A stretch of 64,000 bases of DNA from Roseobacter sp. SK209-2-6 (GTDB taxonomy: Bacteria > Pseudomonadota > Alphaproteobacteria > Rhodobacterales > Rhodobacteraceae), in assembly GCF_000169455.1 (NCBI RefSeq), contig NZ_AAYC01000009.1, positions 1 to 64,000 of the forward strand, in the 5' to 3' direction. Both the position numbers and the translations under genes were made by a program. The notes beneath the pieces were generated by a model, which worked only from the letters and a program-made list of their open reading frames with translations, had not been told where the DNA came from and made no database searches. Below, in pieces: positions 53,991 through 62,469 of this stretch. The first letter of the stretch is position 1. Every line of letters starts with the position of its first letter.

Positions 53991-54064
53991 AGCGCCGCGC
54001 GTAGCGCGGCGCTAGGCCCAACGGGCGAGGGGCAATCTTTGATTGTCCCGAAACGGGCGGGAGC
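53991..54064 (+). repeat. Dispersed double-hairpin repeat, copy C
   Basis: A perfect 10-bp hairpin (AGCGCCGCGC/GCGCGGCGCT, 53991-54013) is followed by AGGCCCAACGGG (54014-54025), a second 9-bp stem (GGGGCAATC 54029-54037 with GATTGTCCC 54041-54049, one wobble) and GGGCGGGAGC (54055-54064). It shares the architecture and boxes of copies A and B and lies between the converging regulator and kinase genes. Confidence 0.8.
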
Positions 54065-54147
54065 CCCCTGTGAGATGGCGTTTTCCTGAGCTCTGATCAT
54101 AGAAGCTCTCTCAAAGCCCATCAAAGAAGCCCTATCATGGCGGGGGG

Positions 54148-56142
54148 CTATTGCGCTGCAGTACCAACCTGGTTTGACTGCAGGGGCATAGCCGATACCG
54201 CTGGAAGCCAAATGGAAAAGGCCGCCCCACCACTTTTCAGGTTTTTGGCTGAGATAAGGCCGCCCGCATTCTGAATCAGGCTCTGACTGATAGAGAGGCC
54301 CAGCCCGGTGCCTTCGCCCAGTTTGGTCGTAAAGAAGGGATCAAAGACGCTTGCCAGACGACCCTCTGGAATGCCGCAACCTGTATCAGCAATAGTGAGC
54401 GTGACACCGGCGGTGCCCTCTCGCTTCTCCTGCTTCAGCTTCAGGGAAAGTGTTCCTTCACCGGCCATGGCTTGGGCTGCGTTCAAAATGAGGTTGATCA
54501 CCACCTGCTGCAGCTCTCCTGGGTCTATGCGGATTTGTGGAACTTGCTCAAATCGGGTCTCGACCCCTATAGACTGACGGGAGATCACATGATCAACCAG
54601 TACGAGGCAATCCCGCACAACAGGTTCAATTTCCAGGCTTTCTTCAAAGGTGCCAAATTCGGAAGGGCGCGCAAATTGCAGCAGCTTGCCAACTATGGCG
54701 CCAATCCGCATGACCTGATTGTCAATCAGCGAAAGCTCGGTTTTGACTTGGGCCGCTTTTTCCTCACCCAGTGTCATGCGGATGACATCCACATTCCCCT
54801 GGATTACCGCCACCGGGTTGTTGATCTCATGGGCGACACCGGCGGTGATTTCTCCAATGGAGGCGAGTTTTTCACTCATCACCAGCTGTTTAAAGGTTTC
54901 TTCCAGCTTCTGGTTGGCCCTGCGTAGCTCAGCAGTGCGCCGGTCAACGCGATCATTCAGCTCGTCGGCGTAGCCGCGCAGCTTCTGGTCACGTTCCTCA
55001 ACCTGATTAAGCAGACTATCCAGATGCCCGGCAACCTGACCAATCTCATCACGCGAACCAACAGGACCAATACGGGCGGCCAGATCCCCTTTTTCCACCC
55101 GCGTCATGGTCTCACTCATTTGTTCCAGCGGAGAGAAAATCCCCTTGGCCAGCCTCAAGAACAATGGCGCGGTTAGCGCAAGGACCAGCAGAAACACTCC
55201 CAGGATGGTCCAATAAGCTTCACGCTTCGCTGCAGAATAGGGTGCTTCGAGGAAGCCGACATAGAGCATGCCAACCCTTTGGCCAAAGCTGTCCGTAAGT
55301 GGGAGATAGCCGGAGATATACCAATCATTGACCACAAATGCGCGGTCGAGCCAGGTTCTCCCCTCGGTCAGGACTTTGTTTCGTACTGCGGCAGAGACGC
55401 GTGTGCCCAGGGCGCGCACCTCTTCGAACAGGCGAACATTGGTTGAAACCCTGGTATCTTCGAGAAAAAGTGTTGCGGTGCCCTGGCGGTTCTCCTCGGC
55501 AGGCCCACCAAGATAGACAAGTGCATTAAGCGTATCGATAAAATCGAGATTTCTGTTCAGGAGCAGCCCACCGCGCAACACGCCTTCATGGCCATCCACG
55601 CGCACAGGGGCGGCTGTATGAACCACCATGCCACGGTCTTCCACCTTTCTGCTGGTGGGGGCGGCGGCTTCTGTCTCAATCAGGGGGATGCGTGCTCTTG
55701 TCGCCAATTCTTCCGCACCCGCTTTCAGCGCTTCCATGCTGAAGATATCAATGACTGACCCATGGTGCCCATTGGCGGCCCCCTGGACTATGGGCCAGCG
55801 TCCCACGGTACTAGAAAGCGCTTGAAGAGGGATGTACTCGAGAAAATCCAGCTGTAGCTCTTGCCGTAGCACTTCCAGGTGAAGGCGGAGTGGATCGGTA
55901 CCGGCATTCAATGCGTGTTGAAAGGCGGTAGAACTGGCGGCTCCAAGCAGCGCATCGGCACTGCCACTCTGGAGATGGCCCAGATATTGCTCGGCAATTC
56001 GCAGATCACTCTCGACCTTGGCGATCAGCACTGCGTCATAGTCAGAGTTCCAGCGCGCGCTAGCCAAAACCAAAAGCAAAGGCATCAGAACGCTGAGCGG
56101 CAGGAGCGCCAGAAAAAGCAATCTGAGGCGGACGGATTTCAC
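54148..56142 (-). CDS. Membrane sensor histidine kinase with large periplasmic domain
   Basis: A 664-residue kinase: helix 1 (8-28), a long periplasmic sensor (30-310, Cache-like), helix 2 (311-331), HAMP (332-385), a coiled coil (380-425), the phosphorylated His438 in GVAHEINNPVAV, and an HATPase domain. The HEINNP box and coiled coil are of the DctB/NtrB-like type that pairs with NtrC-family regulators. It faces the regulator gene at 52531 and is its likely partner. Its ligand is unknown; given the neighbours, a C1 compound or redox-linked signal is possible. Confidence 0.88.
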   Translation of the reverse strand: MKSVRLRLLFLALLPLSVLMPLLLVLASARWNSDYDAVLIAKVESDLRIAEQYLGHLQSGSADALLGAASSTAFQHALNAGTDPLRLHLEVLRQELQLDFLEYIPLQALSSTVGRWPIVQGAANGHHGSVIDIFSMEALKAGAEELATRARIPLIETEAAAPTSRKVEDRGMVVHTAAPVRVDGHEGVLRGGLLLNRNLDFIDTLNALVYLGGPAEENRQGTATLFLEDTRVSTNVRLFEEVRALGTRVSAAVRNKVLTEGRTWLDRAFVVNDWYISGYLPLTDSFGQRVGMLYVGFLEAPYSAAKREAYWTILGVFLLVLALTAPLFLRLAKGIFSPLEQMSETMTRVEKGDLAARIGPVGSRDEIGQVAGHLDSLLNQVEERDQKLRGYADELNDRVDRRTAELRRANQKLEETFKQLVMSEKLASIGEITAGVAHEINNPVAVIQGNVDVIRMTLGEEKAAQVKTELSLIDNQVMRIGAIVGKLLQFARPSEFGTFEESLEIEPVVRDCLVLVDHVISRQSIGVETRFEQVPQIRIDPGELQQVVINLILNAAQAMAGEGTLSLKLKQEKREGTAGVTLTIADTGCGIPEGRLASVFDPFFTTKLGEGTGLGLSISQSLIQNAGGLISAKNLKSGGAAFSIWLPAVSAMPLQSNQVGTAAQ

Positions 56143-56275
56143 TGTAGGCTCCTTCGAGGCTGGGGCTCGAAAAAGCCCTGGCTGGTGGATGCGTCCTGGC
56201 TACGGGCATCCTCCAGCCAGAGTGCCTTACCCCTGCACAGGAGGCAAGGAAAAGGCAGTCAGGAAGGGGAGCTGT

Positions 56276-57304
56276 TCAGCTCGCCAGGGGAATCTTTGCC
56301 TCTTTCAGCAGGCCGCCCATGTGACGGCCGGTGTCGATCATTCGGTTGGAAAACCCCCATTCGTTGTCATACCAGCTTACGACCCGGACCATGCCGCCGG
56401 GAGTAACGGTGGTTTGGGCCGCAGCAAAGCAGGAAGAATGTGGGTCGTGGTTGAAATCGACCGAGACCATGGGATCCTCTTCATAGGCCAGAATGCCGGT
56501 CAAACCGTTCAGAGATGCCTTTTCAACGGCTTTATTCACTTCTTCAACCGTCGCTGCGCGTTCTGGCATAAAACTGAGATCCACCATGGAGACATTGGCC
56601 GTGGGCACCCGAATAGCGGAGCCTTCCAGCCGGCCTTTGAGGTTGGGCAGAACTTCTGAGATTGCCCGGGCCGCACCGGTTGAGGTTGGGACCATCGAGA
56701 GAGAGGCTGCTCGGGCCCGATAAAGATCCTTGTGAGGGCTGTCATGGGTGGGTTGGTCACCGGTAAAGGCGTGGATCGTTGTCATATAGCCCGTCTGAAT
56801 GCCAAATCTCTGGTCCAGAACCTGCGCCAAAGGTGCCAGGCAGTTTGTTGTACATGAGGCGTTGGAAACGATTACATCCGTCTCTGTCAGATCCTCATGG
56901 TTTACCCCGTAGACGACAGTACGGTCGGCGCCTTTACCCGGGGCGGAAATCAGGACACGTTTGGAGCCATTTTTAAGATGTTCCGCTGCTGTCTCGCGTG
57001 TTGTGAACAGGCCCGTGCATTCGTAGACGATGTCCACATCCTGCCAGGGCAGGTCCTTGGGTGCGCGGATAGCCGTAAGGCGGATGTTGTGCCTGCCAAC
57101 TTGCAGCTTGTCGTCCGAGTGCAGAACCGGCGTCCTAAGTCTGCCATGGACGCTGTCATACTTCAGCAGATGTGCCAAAGTGGGGGCTGGGGCCAGATCG
57201 TTGATCGCAACCACTTCTACTTCGCTTTCGTTCCGTTCCAGCAGGGCGCGCAGTACACCACGCCCGATGCGTCCAAATCCATTGATTGCGATCTTCAGGG
57301 TCAT
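56276..57304 (-). CDS. gap: Glyceraldehyde-3-phosphate dehydrogenase (type I)
   Basis: A 342-residue enzyme of glycolysis/gluconeogenesis. The N-terminal NAD site INGFGRIGRGVLRA (7-20) and the catalytic block SNASCTTNCLAP put the nucleophile at Cys151. IHAFTGDQPTHDSPHKDLYRARAA follows. Erythrose-4-phosphate dehydrogenase is an alternative by similarity. It is divergent from a LacI-family regulator whose operator-like palindromes lie just upstream of its start, so it is probably a regulated catabolic copy rather than the constitutive one. Confidence 0.92.
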   Translation of the reverse strand: MTLKIAINGFGRIGRGVLRALLERNESEVEVVAINDLAPAPTLAHLLKYDSVHGRLRTPVLHSDDKLQVGRHNIRLTAIRAPKDLPWQDVDIVYECTGLFTTRETAAEHLKNGSKRVLISAPGKGADRTVVYGVNHEDLTETDVIVSNASCTTNCLAPLAQVLDQRFGIQTGYMTTIHAFTGDQPTHDSPHKDLYRARAASLSMVPTSTGAARAISEVLPNLKGRLEGSAIRVPTANVSMVDLSFMPERAATVEEVNKAVEKASLNGLTGILAYEEDPMVSVDFNHDPHSSCFAAAQTTVTPGGMVRVVSWYDNEWGFSNRMIDTGRHMGGLLKEAKIPLAS

Positions 57305-57345
57305 TGCTTGTCTCCTTGCAGTGGGCCCGCAGGCGTCATGAGGCA

Positions 57346-57357
57346 GGTATCGATACC
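57346..57357. promoter_or_regulatory. LacI-type operator palindrome 1
   Basis: GGTATCGATACC is a perfect 12-bp palindrome with the central CG typical of LacI-family operators. It lies 42 bases upstream of the gap start. It pairs with the similar site at 57370-57381. Confidence 0.6.
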
Positions 57358-57369
57358 GGTTGCGTTATC

Positions 57370-57381
57370 GTTATCGATAAC
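57370..57381. promoter_or_regulatory. LacI-type operator palindrome 2
   Basis: GTTATCGATAAC is a perfect 12-bp palindrome with a further half-site GTTATCG directly before it (57364-57370). It is close to the ATGTTACCGGTAACAT-type operators of GntR-like LacI regulators. It lies 64 bases before the LacI-family start codon. Confidence 0.65.
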
Positions 57382-57444
57382 ATTTGAAAATATCAACCCT
57401 AGAATGCCAGCAGCCACCGACTGGCCCTTGCGAAGGATGGTGAA

Positions 57445-58467
57445 GTGCAAGACCATGCGCCCATGACCAAGAAAATGCTCCTGAAGGATGTGGCACAGCT
57501 TGCTGGTGTCAGTGAAATGACCGCAAGCCGCGCCCTGCGCGGTGCGCCGGATGTCTCCCCCAAAACCAGAGCCAAGGTGGAGGAGATCGCGCGAACACAT
57601 GGCTATGTCCCCAATCGGATTGCCGGATCGCTCTCCTCTCAATCAGTCAATCTTGTGGCCGTTGTTGTCCCTTCGCTGAACAGCTTCGTCTTTCCAGAAG
57701 TGCTTTCGGGGATTTCCTCAGTCTTAAAGGAAAGCCCGCTGAAGCCCGTGGTCGGGGTTTCCGGCTATGAGTTGGATGAAGAAGAGGAAGTCATTCGCGA
57801 AATGCTCAGCTGGAGACCTTCTGGCCTGATCGTTGCTGGACTTGAACACAATGAGGCCACCCGCAAGATGCTGGAACAAAGTGATTGCCCGGTTGTGGAG
57901 GTCATGGATGTTGATGGGACGCCACTGCGCCATTGCGTTGGCATTTCCCATGTCCAGGCAGGGCGCGACATGGCGGAACAGATCCTCGCGCAGGGCTATC
58001 GTCGCATTGGTTTCATCGGAACCAAAATGCCCCAGGATTTCAGAGCTGGAAAACGATTTGATGGATTTAGTGAAGCCCTGCAAAGGCAGGGATTGGAACT
58101 CGAAGATCTGGAACATTATGCGGGCGACAGCTCAATTGAAACTGGACGCCAACTGACCGCTCAAATGCTGGAACGCAATCCCGATATTGATTGTATCTAC
58201 TACTCAAGCGATGTGATGAGTGTCGGCGGCTATATGCATTGTCTTGCAAATGGCCTCTCTGTGCCTGGCGATGTTGCACTTGCCGGTTTCAACAACTTGC
58301 AGATCCTTGCGGGTCTTCCCCTGCAGCTTGCAACCACCGATGCTTGCCGTCGCGAGATTGGGGAACGTGCAGCAGAGATCATCTTGAAGGCTCGCGAGAA
58401 AGGCGATGAACTTGCCCCGGTGTTTGAACAACTAACCCCGGCCATCAGCCTTGGCGGCTCTCTCTGA
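57445..58467 (+). CDS. LacI-family transcriptional regulator (gluconate-repressor-like)
   Basis: A 340-residue regulator. The N-terminal HTH and hinge helix (about 12-60, LKDVAQLAGVSEMTASRALRG) are followed by a periplasmic-binding-protein-like sugar domain. It resembles GntR/IdnR-type gluconate repressors. The GTG start at 57445 is chosen because AAGGATG lies eight bases before it; ATG 57463 would remove six residues and has no clear ribosome site. It faces gap with two operators between them and probably controls both genes. Confidence 0.88.
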   Translation: MQDHAPMTKKMLLKDVAQLAGVSEMTASRALRGAPDVSPKTRAKVEEIARTHGYVPNRIAGSLSSQSVNLVAVVVPSLNSFVFPEVLSGISSVLKESPLKPVVGVSGYELDEEEEVIREMLSWRPSGLIVAGLEHNEATRKMLEQSDCPVVEVMDVDGTPLRHCVGISHVQAGRDMAEQILAQGYRRIGFIGTKMPQDFRAGKRFDGFSEALQRQGLELEDLEHYAGDSSIETGRQLTAQMLERNPDIDCIYYSSDVMSVGGYMHCLANGLSVPGDVALAGFNNLQILAGLPLQLATTDACRREIGERAAEIILKAREKGDELAPVFEQLTPAISLGGSL

Positions 58468-58486
58468 CCGTGATTTGCCCTTTGAC

Positions 58487-59728
58487 CTAGCGATGAAAGC
58501 GCAAAGGTGAAAACGCCGACAGGCTGCAATCGGGTGCTTTGCCCTGCGCCAGCTGAGCGACAAGTTTCCCAGTAATACCTCCAAGCGTTAGCCCAATGTG
58601 CTGATGACCAAAGGCGAAGATCACGCTCTCTGCCTCCGGGCTTTGTCCGATTACAGGTAGAGAATCTGGCAAAGTGGGTCTGTAGCCCAGCCAAGTGCTA
58701 TCAGCTGGACCAAGAGGACCCAGCATTTCCTCCGCCTTGCGGCCTAGGTAATTGGTACGCTTGTGATTCAACGGCGCATCCAATGAGGCGATTTCGACAG
58801 TGCCTGCAACACGCAGGCCCTGCGCCATGGGGGTGCAATAAAACCCAGCCTCCGCCCAGCCAACCGGGCGGGAGAGCAGGTTTTGATGTTTTTGATAAAG
58901 AACATGGTAGCCACGCTCGGTTCCAAGTGGCAGTTTTTCTGCCCCTGCTCCGGAAATACGTGAGGAATGCGCGCCTGCTGCGAGGGCAAATTTTCGTGCT
59001 GTCAGCTCGGCACCGGTGTCCAGATGAACGGTGGCCGCTTTGGGTCCCGCCGTCAGGCGCGAAACGCGCTGGTTTTGCCAACTCCCACCGAGAGTACAAA
59101 ACCGCTGTTGCATGCGGAGCACCAGCGCCTGCGGGTCTACAACATGCCTTGCGCCTTTGAACAACAGGCCGCGATGGAGAGGCATTTTGATCGCAGGTTC
59201 CAGCGCCAAGATCTGCGCCGGTGTCAATTCATCCATCTCGACACCAAGTCTACGACGGAGTTCATTGCCTTCCCGCGCGGCTTCAAAACCTTCGCGAGTG
59301 GACCAGACATAGAGCGCATCATTCTGAACAAAGAGATCTTCGGCTTGAGCATCCGCAACCAAAGGATCAAGCCCCGCGTCAGCAAGCTGCAAGAGCCCAG
59401 CGAGGTTCTGCGCGATCTCCTCGACGCGGCTCTTGCGGCAATTGGCAAGAAAGGAGAGCATCCAGCGCGGATTGCGTAGCGCATGCAAGAGGTCAACGCT
59501 CAAGGGACTCTCTGGGCTCAGCATGAGGCTGGGCAACGAGGACAGGACCGAAGGGCTATTGACCGGCAGACAAGCATAGGTGGCGATGGTACAGGCGGAG
59601 CCGGAAACGGTTCCTGAACCCGGAGAATTTGGATCAACAAGCGCGACCCTCAATCCCTGTTTCTGAGCCCAGAGCGCGGTGGAAGTGCCAACAATGCCAG
59701 CACCGGCAACAACCAGGTCGAAATCCAT
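58487..59728 (-). CDS. DadA-like FAD-dependent amino-acid dehydrogenase (paralogue)
   Basis: A 413-residue flavoprotein with GAGIVGTSTAL (about 9-19), TERGYHVLY in the middle and GHQHIGLTLGG near the C-terminus. It is clearly related to the enzyme at 14894-16141; the ERGYHVLY and F/A-F-GH-HIGLT segments are shared. ATG 59728 is used because GAGGAG precedes it (59743 would add five residues). The neighbouring gap/LacI genes do not obviously share its pathway. The substrate is unknown; D-amino acid or hydroxyproline oxidation is plausible. Confidence 0.85.
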   Translation of the reverse strand: MDFDLVVAGAGIVGTSTALWAQKQGLRVALVDPNSPGSGTVSGSACTIATYACLPVNSPSVLSSLPSLMLSPESPLSVDLLHALRNPRWMLSFLANCRKSRVEEIAQNLAGLLQLADAGLDPLVADAQAEDLFVQNDALYVWSTREGFEAAREGNELRRRLGVEMDELTPAQILALEPAIKMPLHRGLLFKGARHVVDPQALVLRMQQRFCTLGGSWQNQRVSRLTAGPKAATVHLDTGAELTARKFALAAGAHSSRISGAGAEKLPLGTERGYHVLYQKHQNLLSRPVGWAEAGFYCTPMAQGLRVAGTVEIASLDAPLNHKRTNYLGRKAEEMLGPLGPADSTWLGYRPTLPDSLPVIGQSPEAESVIFAFGHQHIGLTLGGITGKLVAQLAQGKAPDCSLSAFSPLRFHR

Positions 59729-59753
59729 GACGTGGCTCCTCATCTCAAAAACT

Positions 59754-59778
59754 CATGCGCCGGAATGTCCGGCGCATG
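59754..59778. terminator. Terminator between the alcohol dehydrogenase and the DadA-like gene
   Basis: CATGCGCCGGA (59754-59764), loop ATG, TCCGGCGCATG (59768-59778): a perfect 11-bp stem with TTTTT on the + side and an A/T-rich flank on the - side. On the - strand it ends the GS-ALDH-ADH operon. Confidence 0.8.
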
Positions 59779-59799
59779 TTTTTCAGTTTCACTAGCGTT

Positions 59800-60945
59800 T
59801 TACATCGCAGTTTTGAAGAGTTGTGTTAGGTTTTCCTGGGTGAGTTTGATTGGGTTTCCTCCGCAGGAGGGGTCGATGATAGCGCCTTTGACGAGGTCTG
59901 GGATTGCCTCTTCTGTGACGCCGAGATCGGAGAGCCTGCGGGGGATTTCCATGCTGTCGTTGAGCTCCTGGACAAAGCCGCGGAAGCCGTCAAAGCCGCC
60001 ATCAATGCCAAGGTATGCTGCGGCCATGTCAAAGCGGTCGGCAATGGCGCCGGCGTTGAACTCCAGCACGCTGGGCATGCAGACCGCATTGGTGGTGCCG
60101 TGATGGGTGTTGAAATGGGCGCCGATCGGATGGCTCATGGCGTGGATGGCACCAAGGCCCTTCTGGAAGCCGGTGGCCCCCATGGCGGCCGCCGACATCA
60201 TATGAGCGCGGGCCTCGATATCTGTGCCCTCCGCATAGGCGCGCGGGAGGTAGTCCTTGACCAGGCGCATGCCCTCCAGCGCGATGCCCTGGGACATGGG
60301 GTGGTAATGGGGGCTGCTGAACGCCTCGACGCAATGGGCAAAGGCATCCAGCCCGGTGCCTGCAGTGATGAACTTGGGCATGCCCACCGTGAGCTCAGGA
60401 TCGCAGATCACCACCGTCGGCAGCACCTTGGGGTGGAAGATGATCTTCTTCTGATGGCTGACGCTGTCGGTGATCACCGAGGCGCGGCCCACTTCCGAGC
60501 CGGTGCCCGCAGTGGTAGGCACGGCGATGATCGGCGCGATGGCCTCCGCATCGGCGCGGGTCCACCAATCACCAATGTCTTCAAAATCCCAGACCGGGCG
60601 GTTCTGGCCACACATGAAGGCAACCATCTTGCCCAGATCCAGACCTGAGCCGCCGCCAAAGGCAATCACGCCGTCATGGCCGCCCGCCTTATAGGCCTCA
60701 ACGCCCGCTTCGAGGTTCTTCTCATTCGGGTTTGGGTCAACCTCGGAGAAGATACCGCGCCCCAGGCCTGCACCCTCCATGATGTCGAGGGTCGATTGCG
60801 TGACCGGCAGATTGGCCAGCCCCTTGTCGGTGACCAGCAGCGGGCGTTTGATCCCGGCCTGGGCGCAGGCCTCAGCCAGTTCCTTGATACGGCCAGCGCC
60901 GAACTTGATTGCGGTCGGGTAGGACCAGTTTCCAATGAGGCTCAT
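59800..60945 (-). CDS. Iron-containing alcohol dehydrogenase
   Basis: A 381-residue group III (Fe-type) alcohol dehydrogenase using NAD(P)H. The nucleotide loop FGGGSGLDLGK is near 96-106, TTAGTGSEVG near 142-151, and the metal-ligand region GAIHAMSHPIGAHFNTHHG near 262-280. It probably oxidises an amino alcohol or diol to an aldehyde for the aldehyde dehydrogenase encoded just upstream. A GC-rich hairpin separates the two genes. Confidence 0.9.
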   Translation of the reverse strand: MSLIGNWSYPTAIKFGAGRIKELAEACAQAGIKRPLLVTDKGLANLPVTQSTLDIMEGAGLGRGIFSEVDPNPNEKNLEAGVEAYKAGGHDGVIAFGGGSGLDLGKMVAFMCGQNRPVWDFEDIGDWWTRADAEAIAPIIAVPTTAGTGSEVGRASVITDSVSHQKKIIFHPKVLPTVVICDPELTVGMPKFITAGTGLDAFAHCVEAFSSPHYHPMSQGIALEGMRLVKDYLPRAYAEGTDIEARAHMMSAAAMGATGFQKGLGAIHAMSHPIGAHFNTHHGTTNAVCMPSVLEFNAGAIADRFDMAAAYLGIDGGFDGFRGFVQELNDSMEIPRRLSDLGVTEEAIPDLVKGAIIDPSCGGNPIKLTQENLTQLFKTAM

Positions 60946-60966
60946 GGATGTCTTCCTTTGAAAGTG

Positions 60967-60996
60967 GCCCGCCCCGGGAGGGAAAGGGGGGCGGGC
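60967..60996 (-). terminator. Intercistronic hairpin ALDH/ADH
   Basis: GCCCGCCCC (60967-60975) pairs perfectly with GGGGCGGGC (60988-60996) in the 61-base gap between the aldehyde and alcohol dehydrogenase genes, without a T-run. It is likely an attenuator or mRNA stabiliser. Confidence 0.55.
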
Positions 60997-61006
60997 AGCT
61001 GCGCCT

Positions 61007-62389
61007 TTAGGCCGTGACCTTTTTCAGGTGATAGCTCTTGGGGCGTGTGAGGTTGTGGAACCCGATGGCCGAGAGACCGCCGCCGCGACCGGTGTCCTTG
61101 CAGCCGGTCCAGCAGAGGCCCGGGTCCAGGTAATCGGCGCGGTTCATGAACACCGTGCCGGTCTCGATCTGATCACCCACCGCCTGGGCCCGCTCCACAT
61201 CCTGGGTCCAGAGAGAGGCGGTGAGGCCAAAATCGCTGTCATTCATGAGAGTGATGGCTTCTTCGTCGGAAGAGACCTTCATGATGCCCACAACCGGACC
61301 AAAGCTTTCCTCGCGCATCACCCGCATCTCATGGGTGACATTGGTCAGGATCTGTGGCGTCAGATATGCACCGCCATCGTCTTCGACCATGGTCTCGATA
61401 TGGGCCACGGCGCCTGCATCGACCGCCTCGGCGATCTGGCTGCGCACTTCATCCGCAAAGCGCACATTGGCCATCGGGCCAATGGTAGTCGCTTCTTCCA
61501 GCGGATTACCCAGCTTATAGCCTTTCACGATGGCAATGGCCTTCTCCAGGAAGGCGTCATAGAGGCTTTCGTGCACGTAAATCCGCTCGATGCCGCAGCA
61601 GCACTGGCCGGAGTTGAACATGGCCCCATCAATTAGCGTGTCGACAGCCGCATCCAGATCGGCGTCTTCCATCACATAGCCGGGATCCTTGCCGCCAAGT
61701 TCAGTGCCAACACCCACAAAGGTGCCCGCTGCCGCGCGCTCCATCGCCTGGCCTCCACCGACGGATCCGGTGAAGTTCACAAAGTTGAAGGCGCGCTCTG
61801 CGATCAACTCGGAGGTGGTGCCGTGATCCAGGAAGACATTCTGGAACACATCCTGCGGCACACCTGCAGAATGGAAGGCCTGCGCCATGCGCTCGCCCAC
61901 CAGGAGGGTCTGTGTCGCGTGTTTCAAGATCACCACATTGCCGGCAATCAGCGCCGGCGCCACGGTATTGATCGCGGTCATATAGGGGTAGTTCCAGGGC
62001 GCCACCACAAAGACCACCCCATGGGGGATGCGTTTGATATAACGCTTGAAAGTCGCGTCTTCGCCAACCTCGATATCCGCAAGAGATTCTTCGGCGATCT
62101 TGGCCATATGGCCGGCGCGCTCGTTGAAGCCGCCGAACTCGCCGCCATAGCGCACCGGACGGCCCATCATATGGGCCAGTTCCGGCACGATTTCCGCGTT
62201 CATCTCACCCACGGCAGCAACACCCGCCATGACCAGATCAATCCGCTCCTGCAGCGGGCGGGCCGCCCAGGCGGCCTGTGCCGCATGGGCGCGTTCCGCC
62301 GTGGCAAGAGCCTCATCGCGGGACAGAACCGCGCGCTCTGCAAAAACCGATCCATCAATCGGCGAGATGCATTTCAGTGTCTGGCCCAT
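61007..62389 (-). CDS. NAD-dependent aldehyde dehydrogenase
   Basis: A 460-residue ALDH. The APWNYPYM segment is near 130-137, the general base Glu230 lies in GTELGGKDPGY, and the catalytic cysteine is the middle one of GQCCCG (about Cys264). It is slightly shorter than typical 480-500-residue ALDHs. It lies between the glutamine-synthetase-like and alcohol dehydrogenase genes and should oxidise the aldehyde made by the latter, possibly while the amine is masked as a gamma-glutamyl amide. Confidence 0.92.
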   Translation of the reverse strand: MGQTLKCISPIDGSVFAERAVLSRDEALATAERAHAAQAAWAARPLQERIDLVMAGVAAVGEMNAEIVPELAHMMGRPVRYGGEFGGFNERAGHMAKIAEESLADIEVGEDATFKRYIKRIPHGVVFVVAPWNYPYMTAINTVAPALIAGNVVILKHATQTLLVGERMAQAFHSAGVPQDVFQNVFLDHGTTSELIAERAFNFVNFTGSVGGGQAMERAAAGTFVGVGTELGGKDPGYVMEDADLDAAVDTLIDGAMFNSGQCCCGIERIYVHESLYDAFLEKAIAIVKGYKLGNPLEEATTIGPMANVRFADEVRSQIAEAVDAGAVAHIETMVEDDGGAYLTPQILTNVTHEMRVMREESFGPVVGIMKVSSDEEAITLMNDSDFGLTASLWTQDVERAQAVGDQIETGTVFMNRADYLDPGLCWTGCKDTGRGGGLSAIGFHNLTRPKSYHLKKVTA

Positions 62390-62427
62390 GCCAAGACCTC
62401 CGTCATTCCCGGGGAGCAGCTCCCCTG

Positions 62428-62460
62428 TTTCATCTTTCTCAAAATACTCCCGCCGGAGGC
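62428..62460 (-). repeat. Rhodobacterales intergenic motif (CCTCCGGCGGGAGTATTT type)
   Basis: On the - strand the stretch reads GCCTCCGGCGGGAGTATTTTG followed by AGAAAGATGAAA. Its CCTCC-GGCGGGAG core is a small hairpin. I recall near-identical sequences in many Rhodobacteraceae intergenic regions. Adjacent hairpins lie at 62411-62425 and 62462-62479, the latter overlapping the end of the glutamine-synthetase-like gene. Confidence 0.55.
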
Positions 62461-62469
62461 CGCGCGCCT

